This document shows, piece by piece, positions 10,361-20,967 of a stretch of 64,000 nucleotides of DNA. Within the stretch, counting starts at the first letter, position 1; each line of letters begins with the position of its first letter. Source of the stretch: Poecilobothrus nobilitatus. Taxonomy: Eukaryota > Arthropoda > Insecta > Diptera > Dolichopodidae. The DNA lies in NCBI GenBank assembly GCA_947095535.1, contig OX352773.1, positions 111,979,950 to 112,043,949 on the forward strand, read 5' to 3'. A program made the position numbers and the translations under genes. Below the pieces are notes generated by a model. The model was not told where the DNA came from, searched no databases, and saw only the letters and a program-made list of their open reading frames with translations.

Positions 10361-11641
10361 ATGTCAAGACCTTTTGGCAGACAAGAATTAATTGCCTTTA
10401 CTCCCGAAAATGAAGACCCAAGTTTAAGTCCAATTGAAGAAGAGGGGGAAATGATCAAGGGAAACTTCCAACACGCAACACGAAACGCAGAAAGCATTAG
10501 GAATCAATGATTTACAAGAAGAAGAAGAGGAATTGGAAATAGATTTTGGCGATGACTATAATTTAGAGGGAATGAATAAGATTACAGATGTAGTTAAAAG
10601 TTTGCGACAATTTTCAGGCGAACCTGGCGAATACGGGTCATGGAAGAGGAATGTGGAAAGGATATTAAGAATTTTTAACCATTTGAGAAATACTCCCAAA
10701 TTCTATGGAATTCTGATCGCGGTACGTAATAAAATTACGGGAGAAGTTGATAACGCCCTAGAATCTTACAGTACACCATTATGCTGGGAAACAATTGTTG
10801 ATTGTCTAGATCTACACTATGCCGATAAACGGGACATAGGTACTTTAGAACATCATATGACTACAATGAGACAGATAAATAGTATTTTTCAAGAATATTA
10901 CAAAGAAGTTTATCAAACTCATTCTATGATACTTGATAAACTTCCATCAATAGGATTAAAGCAAGAAGATTTAATTGCACTCGATACATTCATCAGGGGA
11001 TTAAATGTAGACCTACCAAGATTATTGAGCATAAAAGAACCCAAGGATCTTCCTCAGGCATTACATATGTGTACAAAATAAGAAAATATGAATCAACGAA
11101 AATATTTTGGGAATAAAATGGGCACACAACAAATTAGTCAAACAGGAACTTCGCATTCTTCACTAAATGGAAATAACCTCGCAATATCCAACAACGATTT
11201 ACTAGACCTTATAGTAGAGGAAATTTTAATCGGCAATGGCAGAATAACACATGGAAACCAAATTTCCAATTAAACCCTAATTCCAATTTTTATAATAGTA
11301 AACCAAACTTTCAAACAAATTCCAATAAGCAAAATTTTCAGTCTAATAAATTTAATTTACAATCTAATAAACCCAATTTCCAATCTACATTCAATAAATC
11401 CAGTTACAACAGACCCAATTATGAACAAAACTTTACATCTGGTTCTCAACAAATAGGTAATTTAACCAGACCATATGCTGGTCGCACCTACAATGAAAAT
11501 AATAATTATCAAAACGTAGAAAATTTTAGTAGACGATCTTCGTCATTTCAACCGCAAAGACAAAACGATTCACAAAAAATTAATCACATTAATTCAAGGA
11601 AAGATGATGAATTAGAACAAAATCAAGTCAGGTCAAGCTAA
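10361..11641 (+). pseudogene. gag: Gag of errantivirus-like element, broken
   Basis: It starts at ATG 10361 (MSRPFGRQELIAF). That frame closes at a TGA near 10508, and the main segment runs 10533-11081 in another frame. It carries the gypsy Gag core: KSLRQFSGEPGEYGSW, HYADKRDIGTLEHHM and ALDTFIRGLNVDLPRLL (the last with one change). A TAA at 11079 and a further shift lead into an Asn/Gln/Phe-rich tail with no CCHC knuckle, ending at TAA 11639. Gag forms the intracellular particle around element RNA. Family knowledge gives the function; the breaks are directly visible. Confidence 0.8.
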
Positions 11642-11643
11642 GG

Positions 11644-13006
11644 TACAAAAAGGAAATTTTCGACTAATTCACACAATCGACTTGCGTATTTTACGATCTT
11701 CATTAGATGAAATTATTGCTGTCCTAAATGATATCAAAACACATGCACTTTACCCAATCTTGGAATATGAAGCCCATCAAATACAAAATTTACTAGATGA
11801 GTTTAACATACACCGAAAACCAAGAGCCATAAATGCGATCGGTACTGCCTGTAAATGGATAGCAGGTACTCCAAATCACGATGACTATATTATGATAAAG
11901 TAAATAATATGTTAAATAATAATAACAAACAGGTTATTTCATTCAAAACTTACAAACAAAACTTATAATGACAGGATAAATAACATTACTGAAATAACTA
12001 ACAAAATTTTAGAAAATTTTAAAAACAAAAGTATAATTGATAACCATTCTGTTCTTCAAATTCATTATAAATTGATTAAAATTGATTAAAGAGAAATAGT
12101 TAATTTAAAATATGCCATTCATTGGACAAAATTAGGTGTAATAAATCCTATATTATTGTCAAAATCAGAAATAGAAATTTTAGTGGAAATATTAGATAAA
12201 GAAGCATTAGATTTTTCTAATGTAAAGGTTATAAATAATGGTACTTGCTTGTTCTATCTCATTGAAATTCTTTCAATGAGATAGAACAAGCAAGTAACTT
12301 CAAACTTCAAAATGAAATATTTGTAAAATTATTAATTAAAGCAATAAAAATTGATTATGAACAAATTTTATTAACTAAAGAAAAAATATTAGGTATAAAA
12401 TCAAAAAATTGTAAAGTAATTAATTCTATAACAATATCTAACGAAAATTAAATAATGGACATAACTAACTCTACCTGCATTCCGAACATCATAAAAGGCA
12501 AAAATTCAGCATGCAATATAACAAACAAGCATCATATCCCATCAGTGGAACTAGTAGCAGAGGGCATATTATTGCTAAATCAATTCACAGGAACAGTTAT
12601 TATCAATCATGAATCAAAATTTATAAATAGAACTTATTTAATTATATTTCATAACTCAACAGTAACAGTAAACCAAAAAACTTATTCTTCAAAGCAAATT
12701 CCAACAGACAAAGTATTGCCAGCTATTCTTCAACCTGAATTTATTAAAAACGAACTACAAGAACATCTATCACTAGAACTACTCCGCCATATTCATATCA
12801 ACAACACTAAAGAAATTAATTTATTAAAAGAAAAAACATTTACTGATCAAGTTTTGACCGTCATTGGAATAGGACCAACAATGCGAATTACCTTATTATT
12901 AATAACAACAATTATCATACTAACTATAAGGAAAAATAATAATAAAGTAATTATCAATAACAAACATGGCGTAAACACCGCATCCGAAGAATCGATAAAA
13001 GAATGA
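11644..13006 (+). pseudogene. env: Env-like glycoprotein of insect errantivirus type, broken
   Basis: The open segment to 11903 lacks a signal peptide and starts right after the gag stop. It has a basic site followed by AINAIGTACKWIAGTPNHDD, typical of the cleavage and fusion-peptide region of insect gypsy Env. At least two frameshifts follow (about 11905-12130), and a 53-base perfect hairpin interrupts it at 12243-12295. The last segment (12455-13006) has several Asn-X-Ser/Thr sites and one membrane segment at about residues 143-158, with a short basic tail. In intact relatives this mediates membrane fusion. This copy is clearly non-functional. Confidence 0.75.
12243..12295. repeat. Perfect inverted repeat (25-bp arms, 3-base loop)
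   Basis: The arm at 12243-12267 (starting ACTTGCTTGTTC) is the exact reverse complement of 12271-12295, with loop TTC. It lies within env coding sequence. It looks like a recent local inverted duplication, for example from template switching, because the arms have not diverged. Confidence 0.9.
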
Positions 13007-13191
13007 CAAGATCATACTCACATATCAATAGTCAAAGAAACCAAAATGCAAAGCAATCGTCATCTGCAATTCCGTTGACAACAAAAATTAAGCAAAATAA
13101 ACAGCCAATCGCTCCGAAAAGAAATTCATTCAAAACATCATTTTTTTAAAAATGCAGTCAAATGAGGACATTTGATTTTTAAGTGGGGAAG
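13007..13191 (+). promoter_or_regulatory. 3' untranslated region and polypurine tract
   Basis: A short non-coding stretch follows env. AAGTGGGGAAG at 13181-13191 sits immediately before the LTR start AGTTATG. This is the expected polypurine tract that primes plus-strand cDNA synthesis. Confidence 0.75.
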
Positions 13192-14065
13192 AGTTATGAT
13201 AGTCCATTACATTAACCAATAAATAAAAATAAAAATCATTTATAATCATAATATTAATAAAAAAATTTTAACTAGCAAAATGTTATTTCTTTAACAAGCA
13301 ATGTTAATATTATTTTGAACTTGAAATAATTCCTTATTTAATAATTTTTACTTAATGGGCATTTAAATAAAAATGTAAACGAATGAGTAATTATTAAAGA
13401 AAAGAACCTTAATTTATAAACAAAATAAATATTTTTAACCAAATAAAAAATTGTCATAAATTGAAATTCGAATACTTTGTTATTAAATAACATTTAAAAG
13501 AAAAGAAACAACAACAAAATTACATTAAAAAAAAAAAAATTACTTTCTTAAAAAAAAGAAAACAGGTTCTTACTAAATTATTATTTTTTATTATTGTTCC
13601 AAAAATAAAATACTGGTCTTATTACTTAATAAGAATTACACTTAAAAAATTTGTACTTTGTTTTGCTTAATAAGCGAAAATTATTATTTGTGAACTAAAA
13701 ATAAATATTGGAAAATCCACTTATAGTAAGTTCCGCTTATTGACCAATATGATACTAAGACCACCAACAATGTAATGAGAACAGATATTTTGTAATTATT
13801 TTTATGAATTTTTACTAAATGTAAATCAATAAATTATATTAAGTATTTATAAAGAAATTTTGTAATCTTTTCATGTAAACCAATAAATTATATTTAGGAT
13901 TTTAAAATAAGCAAAAATTTGTAAAGAAATTTTGTAACTTTTTACTATGAATATGTTTAACATTACTAAAAGAAATCACTATTAATTTTACAATAAGCCA
14001 AAGAGAACATCTTCTTGAAAAAAAATTTTTATTGTTTTATTTAAATTTACAAAAAGTAAATTAAC
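13192..14065 (+). repeat. 3' LTR, complete
   Basis: It begins AGTTATGATAG directly after the polypurine tract and ends AATTAAC, so the ends are short inverted repeats (AGTTA/TAAC...) as in errantiviruses. Length is 874 bp. From 13401 it matches the 5' LTR fragment at 2419. The target duplication cannot be read because the 5' partner end is missing. Confidence 0.85.
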
Positions 14066-14143
14066 TTATATTATGATATTTTGCTGAGCTGGCCAACTCA
14101 TTATTTTGCTTAACTGGTATTTTCTAAGTTAGTTAAAGAATAA

Positions 14144-14971
14144 AACGAGGCAGAATACAGTTGCCTTTGTCAACTCTTAGATACCCGTACGAACCGTTAG
14201 TATATTCACAGTCTGTCACTCTGCTTACAATATTATTTTTTTAATATTTTAGTATTTTAAAATAATTTCGGTGAATTTTATAATTTCTAGAACTATGGGT
14301 TGTACATATATTCAAACTATATGTTTATACATTCTTCAAAAGCAGATTCTAACCTTCCACATAACGATTATCAATCCAAAACTTTTTCAAATATTCTATA
14401 GTATCATTTAATACTAAGCGGTAAATGTATATTAAATTTACTTAGTACTAAATAGTAAATATAATTTTAAATATTATATTATATTAATGCGTACATAGTA
14501 TATTTATATTGTTATAAGTATATCGCCATACATTGCAATATTTCTTTAAAAATATTTCCATTCATAGAATAATTTCTTATAAGTACAATAAAATACATAT
14601 ATGTATGTAAATAGTGCGCTATATAATCTACATCTATACTCTTATCATTCATTCACTAGTGACATATACGATATGTAAATAAACATGATATTATATAAGT
14701 ATGTATATGTATTAATATCATATAAATAAAAATTCTTCAAGCAACCGTTATGTTGTTTATTTATTTACATTTTTATGTACTACGCATTATATCCTCAACA
14801 ATTTCAAATTATCGAGTAAAACAAAATGTAAAAAATTCGTTAAAGAAATTTGTTAGAAAATTTGAAAAATCAAGTAACACTTTCGTCAATTATGAAGCAA
14901 GCCTATATTATTGAAAAAAGTTGTTAACAGAAATAAGAGTACAATGTTGAAGCTTTAATTTTTATGTATTA
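14144..14971. repeat. Left arm of ~820-bp inverted repeat
   Basis: This block (from ACGAGGCAGAATACAGTTGC to GTATT) is the reverse complement, with scattered differences, of 20153-20967. It contains no ORF. The partner arm lies directly upstream of the mdg1-like gag, so the arms probably represent that element's LTR plus leader. Inverted orientation is not the normal product of retrotransposition. The short flank 14066-14143 holds nothing recognisable. Confidence 0.8.
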
Positions 14972-15790
14972 CTTTAAAAAAATTTTAACAGGTGTTCAAG
15001 TTACAGGTGTTTAAAAATAGGAAAATTTCAGTTTTTGACCCCTTATAGCTCCTAAACGGGAGGTGATACAAAAAAAATTTCTGAAATGATTCATACTTAT
15101 TTTCAAAGATCTAACTTCTGTTTACAACTTACAACCAACTTAAACAGTTTAGAAGATAGAAGGGTTAAAGGATTTTGCAAAATTTGAGTTTCGCATAACG
15201 GTATATTAAGACACCGTATGCCACAACTATATATTTATTGTATATATACTTTTAAAGCTAATAAAAGTAGCAATCGTTTGTCGTTTTTAAGCTGAAGATA
15301 TACTTTATACAACTTGTGCTATAACAATTTAAATATAGAGCTTTTTTGAACCTTTAGGGAGCTGTTGCTTCGTAACGGGTGGGGCTACAAAAAAAAGTTA
15401 TTAAAAGTAAAATTAATATTTTTGTGACATCTATCAGCAGTTAAAATTTTACAGCTTTATTTCAAAAAAAAATGTAGGGATCTAAAAGTTAGGTGTTCGA
15501 GAGCTACCCGAAGTTTTGGTCGGAGCTCAACCAAAAAAAATAGGGAACCTACAAATTGCCAGAATATTTTGTATATATTTCAGGATTGTAGCTTTCTTAG
15601 TTTTTGAGTTGGCGTGCTGACGGACGGACGGATGAACGGACATGGCTCAATCGACTTAGAATTTTTTTCTGATCCGATCCATACCTTTGAAGGTATATTT
15701 AGCTCGCTTATTTCGAGGTGTTACAAACGGAGAAGTAATTTTATTATACCCGATACTTATCGTAAGGGTATAATGACGTAATTTTAGTAT
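14972..15790 (-). repeat. Repeat B: reversed hairpin-headed element
   Basis: Read on the minus strand it starts with a hairpin (TTATACCC 15744-15751 / GGGTATAA 15766-15773). Then come TTTGTAACACC, a GTCGATTGAGCCATGTCCG word, CCGTCCGTCCGTC and CCAACTCAAAAACTAA. This is the same order as A1 and A2, but with no satellite and a different body. It separates the left inverted arm from the integrase end of the mdg1-like element. No coding capacity is seen. Confidence 0.65.
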
Positions 15791-15849
15791 GATTTTAAAT
15801 TATTTGCAAAAATGTAAAATTTGACTTATACTTATTTACTTAGAGTGCG

Positions 15850-16690
15850 TTATGAACTATTTAATTTATGAATTTAACTAATCTATTTTTATGGACAATT
15901 TCTTCCTTATTATCTGTAGTTTTAATTTTTACTTTTGCACCCATAATATCTATAATTTCAAATGGTGCATTATATAGTGCATCTAATTTGTGTGCATTTT
16001 CTTTTATTAATAAAACCTTATCCTTAATTTCAAAGTTATAGCCTTTTGCCTTTTGGTCATATATTCTTTTATTATTTAGTTTTGATTTATATAAGAGATA
16101 TTGAGCATTTTTATACTTGTAAACTTTTAGACTTGTAAATTGTATTTTAGTTTTTTACTGTAGGTATCAAAATTGCAGATTGGATCAACTTTACTAGTTA
16201 ATAAAAGTTCTGGAATTAATGATGCTTTTCCAAAAACTAATACGAATGGAGCATATTTTTCTTGAATCGTTTGCACATTTGGTGTAGAATTATGACAGTA
16301 ACTAAAATATGGTAAGTAACTATCCCAATTGTTTTTATTTTCGTTTATTTATGAGCGTAAGTACTCATTAAGAGCTCTATGATTTCTTTCTATGGTTCCT
16401 ATATAATCAGACTAATGTTTCATGATGGTAAGCTGTTGAACATTTATGTTCTATATTTAACAAACTAAGGACTTCTCAAATTATTTGATTTTTATATCCA
16501 TTTCTTTTATCTATTAGAATACTTCTCATAGGTCCAAATATCAAAACACAATTCTCAACGATTGCTTTTGCAACTGTTTTAGCTTCTTTGTTGGGAATTG
16601 GTACCGTTATTAAAAATTTTGTCAAGTCACAGATAATTGTATTGCGTATTGATTGTTATTTATGGTTTTTGCTAAAGGACCAATTGTATC
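15850..16690 (-). pseudogene. pol: Integrase domain, frameshifted
   Basis: Reading down the minus strand, three core pieces lie in different frames: PFDIVVIDTIGPL (first Asp), ILIDKRNGYKNQII (second Asp) and GTIERNHRALNEYL (Glu). The C-terminal part (YSYCHNSTPN, PFVLVFGKASLIPELL) is typical of gypsy integrase. So the D,D,E residues can be read, but at least two frameshifts and several stops separate them. The N-terminal HHCC finger is not visible. The enzyme would join cDNA to target DNA. Confidence 0.75.
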
Positions 16691-17468
16691 AATTACTACT
16701 ATATCGAACGGTTTTTGGGGTATATCGTAATGCGCATAGAAATAACTCTAAAGTTATCTTCTTTTTAACCGTAAATTTACTCATATCTAATTTGACTATA
16801 CATTTTCTTTTTTTCAATATTTTACATAAAATTTCATTATTAGTTTTCATTATTTTTATTTTGGGAACGTTCCAATTTTTTAAGGCTTCATAGACTTTAA
16901 TATCATTTTTCTTATTACCATTTTCCTCAGAAGATTGTATTTTATTTTCGCTATTTTCTTTTTTATTTGATCTAGTTTGGACTCTTATTACTTGTACTAC
17001 ATTTATATTTTCATTTATATTTTCATGGGTAAATTGTAAATCTTTTATGTTTATTCGAGATAATGCAGCTGCTACTACGTTTAATTTTCCTTTAATATAT
17101 TCTATTGTAAAGCTATATTCTTCTAAATCTAGTCTCACGCGTGTCAGTTTGGATGATGGATTCTTTAAAGAGTGTAAATGAGTCAACGGTTTGTGGTCGC
17201 TCTTAACAATAAAATGTGTTTCGTACACGTAAGGTCTGTAATGAGTTATTGCAAAATGAATAGCCGCTAACTCTTTTTCGATAGTCGATTTGTTCAATTC
17301 ACCTTTAGTAAATGATCTTGAGGCAAATGAAATTGGTAAATCTGTACCATTATAATTTTGAGTCAATGCTGCTCCTACTGCATCTTTTAACACATCTACA
17401 ATTATTGGGAATTCTTTTGAGAAATCAGGATAGTGTAATATAGGCGGTTTTAATAATGAATTTTCCAA
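16689..17468 (-). pseudogene. pol: RNase H domain and linker to integrase
   Basis: This 259-codon open segment begins in the RT connection region. Motifs: PIIVDVLKDAVGAAL (Asp), STIEKELAAIHFAI (Glu), VKSDHKPLTHL (Asp). In the last motif, NVVAAALSRI, the usual NVVADALSR Asp is Ala. RNase H removes the RNA strand of the hybrid. The last ~100 residues are a charged linker. Confidence 0.8.
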
Positions 17469-17479
17469 TTTTTCAAATG

Positions 17480-18260
17480 CTTGTTGGCATTCATTATTCC
17501 AAATGAAAATTGCTTTTTTTCTCGTTAATTAATTTAAAAGTTTTGCTATTCCGGCAAAATAATTTATTACAAATTTTCTATAATAATTAGCAAAAGCCAC
17601 GAAACGTCTAGTTTCATCTTTATCTTTAGGTGTTGGATATTTAGAAACAACCTCTAATTTAGAGTCGTCTGGATATATACCTTGATCAGTACATTTATGC
17701 CCCAAGTATGTAACTTCTGATTTGAAAAATTTACACTTTTCAGGCTTTAATTTTAAGTTATGTTTTTTACATATTGAAAGACAGATTCTAGATTTTTAAT
17801 ATGATGTTTTTCTGAACATCCTCTTACAATGATGTCGCCCATATAAAAGAAACATTGTAAAGGAGTAGCACCTGCAAAAGCAAGTGACATCATTCTAGAA
17901 AATTAATTTGGTGAGATGTTAAGTTCAAATGGAAGAGCTTTCCATCTATAACTACCTGATTGTGTGCTAAGTGAAGTTATATTTCTAGACTGTTCATCTA
18001 ATGGTACTTGATGAAAACCGGAATATAAGTCTCAGGCTGAGAAAAATTTAGTTTTACCTAATTTGTCAAGAATATCCTGTATTCTTGGAAGTGGAAATTT
18101 ATCCGCAATTAATTTTTTATTTACCATCCTATAATCAATACACATTCGCCATTTATTCTGATCACCTTTTTTCGGTACTAAAATTATTGGACTATTGTAG
18201 TTAGATTGACCTTGTTCAATCAAATTGTTTTTAAGTAATTTCTCGACTTTGTCTATTTAT
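17480..18260 (-). pseudogene. pol: Reverse transcriptase domain with mutated YXDD box
   Basis: The segment at 18223-18032 has SPIILVPKKGDQNKWRMCID and RMVNKKLIADKFPLPRIQDI, then an in-frame TGA where FSxLDLYSGFHQ is expected. Further down, SGFHQVPL and GSYRWKALPFELN are readable. The catalytic box reads YMGDIIV near 17835 instead of YXDD, so one metal-binding Asp is Gly. Downstream GCSEKHHIKNL and the connection region are broken by stops. Confidence 0.85.
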
Positions 18261-18625
18261 TTCGTCTTTTTGCCTATGAGTTTGTCTATAATATTTTATG
18301 TAAACTGAATTATCATCTCTAATCCGTAATTTTTGTTTGTAAAATTTATTAGGACATAGGGTCTGATTCTAATTGAAATATATTGGAATATTCATCGCAT
18401 AATTTAAGTAATTTGAGTAAATAAATTTCATTTGAATTCTTCTTTACGATTTAAATTTGTAGAATTTGATTTAAACTTTATTGCTTCGAAGTCGGACAGT
18501 TGTAAAGTTTCTAATTCAATATTTTGTGAAATCAATTTATTTTCTGAATTTGTATTCATAACACGAACAAATGGGTTTTTAGACGCCACTATTGTTCTTG
18601 GTATGAATACTCCTTCTGAAATTTC
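18261..18625 (-). other. Protease-RT linker, degenerate
   Basis: The minus-strand translation continues the pol polyprotein (GVFIPRTIVASKNPFVRVMN) with several stops, up to the start of the RT open segment. There is no separate gene. The 65-codon plus frame here is a shadow. Confidence 0.6.
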
Positions 18626-19180
18626 TTAGTCTAAAATTAAGCAGTCGCTGTCTGAAGGCAAAGAGAATTTTCTTACAACTTCTGAACGAGCTGGTATTAA
18701 TATTGTTTGATTATTTGGTCCGCTAAGAATTGGAATTTCCAAAATATTGTAATTTGTTTTTATTGAAACTTTCATATTTTCATAATTTATATTACATTTA
18801 TAAAATTTTATGAAGTCTTTACCCAGAATACCATCAGCTGGTATATCGAAATTATCTAGTACTACGTGTAATTCACATGTTAATTCATGACTTTGTATAT
18901 AAATTTTTGCATATACTTTACCCAAAAATTTAATATAATTATTCGTTATTCCTTTAATTTTTATCTTATCATTTTTATTTAATTTAAAATTGTTACTGAT
19001 GGATGAAATTTTTATTAGAGAAATGTTCGCTTGAGTATCTATTAGGAAATTAATTTTCGACGTATTTAATTTTGTACCTATAGAAACGTATGAAAAATTT
19101 AAATTTAGCGTATAAACATTTTTAATTGATTGATTTACTGTTACTTCTGTATTTTGTACTTGTGCCCCCCTCTGCCCATG
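18626..19180 (-). pseudogene. pol: Retropepsin-like protease region
   Basis: The active-site region reads KINFLIDTQANISLIK near 19060-19010, giving DTQA where D(S/T)GA is usual. I recall DTQA-type motifs in mdg1/412-like elements, so this may be the lineage form rather than damage. The 99-codon open segment (18925-18626) holds the flap-side ADGILGKDFIKFY. A stop follows near 18626. The pol frame starts near 19180, out of frame with the gag end, as expected for programmed frameshift elements. Confidence 0.7.
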
Positions 19181-19207
19181 TCATTGAGGGGCTGTAATGT
19201 TTTCCAT

Positions 19208-20113
19208 TTACCTAATATTTCTATGATTCCTATTATTATTATAATTATTTCTATTGTTATTATTCTTATACTGAAAATTATTATTATTCAGTCTATTACC
19301 AATATACCTAAAGTTCTTTGTATTAAAATTAGTATTGTTATTATATTTATTAAAATGTGAATTGTTATTCATAAACTTATTTTTATTAAAATTGTTATAA
19401 TTATTTGACACATTACTAAAATTATTATTGTTAAATTTGTTATTCCTCAAATTTGAATTTTGTGACCTCGAGTTAAACGACAAAACTGGTTTTTCCTTAG
19501 ATTCTGTATTTGTCTCAATTATAAATTTTGCGACAACATCTTTTGCATCTTCAAATTTAGATGCTACCAAAACTGATTTAAGAAGGTTTGACCTAGCTGA
19601 AGCTCTACACATATCAATTGTTTTTTCAACTGATAATTCAACAGCTTTGTCACTACTAATACCTTCCATCACTAAAGATCTTCTGAAACATTCAGCCAAA
19701 CGTTCTGCTTGTTTAGAGAAATCTTGTAGGGTAACTCTATCAGCTTCTAACACTTGCATCCTAGCTTCAATTATTTTTGAACTTTCCGTCTCTATTTTTC
19801 TTTTAAGAGTTTCTATGATCTTAAAAGCAGTATCTTTATTTGTTATTAATTCTCTAGCTTTTCCCTCTAATTTAGATAGTATTATTGATTTTAATAGTAC
19901 TTTTAAGGTAGCTGTTGTTGCCATCTCCTCTAACAGATTCACAGAATCGATAAAGGATTTTAAAATTAGCGGGTCACCATTATAATTTTCATTAATGGTA
20001 CAGGACGCTAATTTTAAAAATTCGGGAGCTGAGAGAGACATTATTTCTTTTATTGAGTTATCACTGTCAGAATCATTATCGGAATCAGAATTTGAATTTT
20101 CTGATATACTCAT
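19208..20113 (-). CDS. gag: mdg1/412-like Gag, intact open frame
   Basis: ATG at 20113 gives MSISENSNSDSDNDSDSDN, then an acidic Ser/Asp/Asn N-terminus. The helical core holds LSAPEFLKLASCTINENYNG, LKSIILSKLEGKARELITNK and TLQDFSKQAERLAECFRRSL. The last ~90 residues are Asn/Phe/Lys-rich and end in NYNNNRNHRNIR; there is no CCHC zinc knuckle, as usual for this lineage. Length is about 301 residues. It would form the element's capsid. I chose the ATG at 20113 because upstream codons in the frame fall inside the inverted arm. It is the only undamaged gene of this element. Confidence 0.8.
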   Translation of the reverse strand: MSISENSNSDSDNDSDSDNSIKEIMSLSAPEFLKLASCTINENYNGDPLILKSFIDSVNLLEEMATTATLKVLLKSIILSKLEGKARELITNKDTAFKIIETLKRKIETESSKIIEARMQVLEADRVTLQDFSKQAERLAECFRRSLVMEGISSDKAVELSVEKTIDMCRASARSNLLKSVLVASKFEDAKDVVAKFIIETNTESKEKPVLSFNSRSQNSNLRNNKFNNNNFSNVSNNYNNFNKNKFMNNNSHFNKYNNNTNFNTKNFRYIGNRLNNNNFQYKNNNNRNNYNNNRNHRNIR

Positions 20114-20152
20114 AAGATGAAAAACAGTGCTTGATATTGAATATTCACAATT

Positions 20153-20967
20153 CAATACACAAAAATTAAAGCTTCAACATTATACTCTTATTTCCGTTAA
20201 CAACTTTTTTTAATAATATAGGGTTACTTTATAATTGACGAAAGTGTTACTTGATTTTTTCAAATTTTCTAACAAATTTCTTTAACGAATTTTTTACATT
20301 TTGTTTTACTCGATAATTTGAAATTGTTGAGGATATAATGCGTAGTACAAAAAAATGAAAATAAATAAACAACATAACGGTTTTTTGAAGAATTTTTATA
20401 TACATCATATTGATATACATACCTACTTATATAATATCATGTTTATTTACATATCGTATATGTCACTGATGAATGAATGATAAGAGTATAGATGTATATT
20501 ATATAGCGCCGTATTTACATACATATATTGTATGTATTTTATTGTACTTATAAGAAATTATTCTATGAATGGAAATATTTTTAAAGAAATATTGCAATGT
20601 ATGGCGATGTACTTATAACAATATAAATATACTATATAATATACTATATTTAAAATTAAATATAGTAAAGTAAATTTAAGATACATTTACCGCTTAGTAT
20701 AAAAAGGTATTATAGAATATTTGAAAAAGTTTTGGATTGATAATCGTTATGTGGAAGGTTAGAATCTGCTTTTGAAGAATGTATAAACATATAGTTTGAA
20801 TATATGTACAACCCATAGTTCTAGAAATTATAAAATTCACCGAAATTATTTTAAAATACTAAAATATTAAAAAAATAATATTGTAAGCAGAGTGACAGGC
20901 TGTGAACATACTAACGTTTTGTACGGGTATCTAAGAGTTGACAGAGGCAACTGTATTTTTCCTCGTT
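20153..20967. repeat. Right arm of ~820-bp inverted repeat (presumed 5' LTR and leader)
   Basis: This is the reverse complement of 14144-14971. It ends at the gag start on one side and abuts the TATACCCT head of repeat A2 at 20967. I did not find a convincing primer binding site inside it, which weakens the LTR reading. Confidence 0.75.

Larger units (their letters stand above)
2419..14065 (+). mobile_element. Errantivirus-like (Ty3/gypsy, env-bearing) LTR element lacking pol
   Basis: Order: partial 5' LTR (2419-3089), primer site (3090), long leader with AAT microsatellites, non-LTR insertion N1, gag (10361), env (about 11644-13006), polypurine tract (13181) and a complete 3' LTR (13192-14065). 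The two LTRs match over about 665 bp. The 5' LTR lacks its first ~209 bp, where it abuts repeat A1. Gag is followed almost directly by Env, so protease, RT, RNase H and integrase are absent. Gag and Env fall in the 17.6/297/ZAM/Tirant type of insect gypsy elements, recognised from memory of the families. The element cannot move by itself. Confidence 0.85.
15835..20967 (-). mobile_element. mdg1/412-like Ty3/gypsy element, degenerate
   Basis: On the minus strand the order is ~815-bp LTR/leader arm, gag (intact), protease, RT, RNase H and integrase. No 3' LTR in direct orientation follows. Instead repeat B and an inverted copy of the arm appear. The Asn-rich gag tail without zinc knuckles and the DTQA protease motif fit mdg1/412-like elements. 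Several catalytic residues are lost, so it is inactive. Confidence 0.8.

Noticed and set aside
19428..19985. 185-codon plus-strand open frame
   Set aside because: It is antisense to the intact mdg1-like gag, whose minus-strand frame has family motifs. The plus frame has none.
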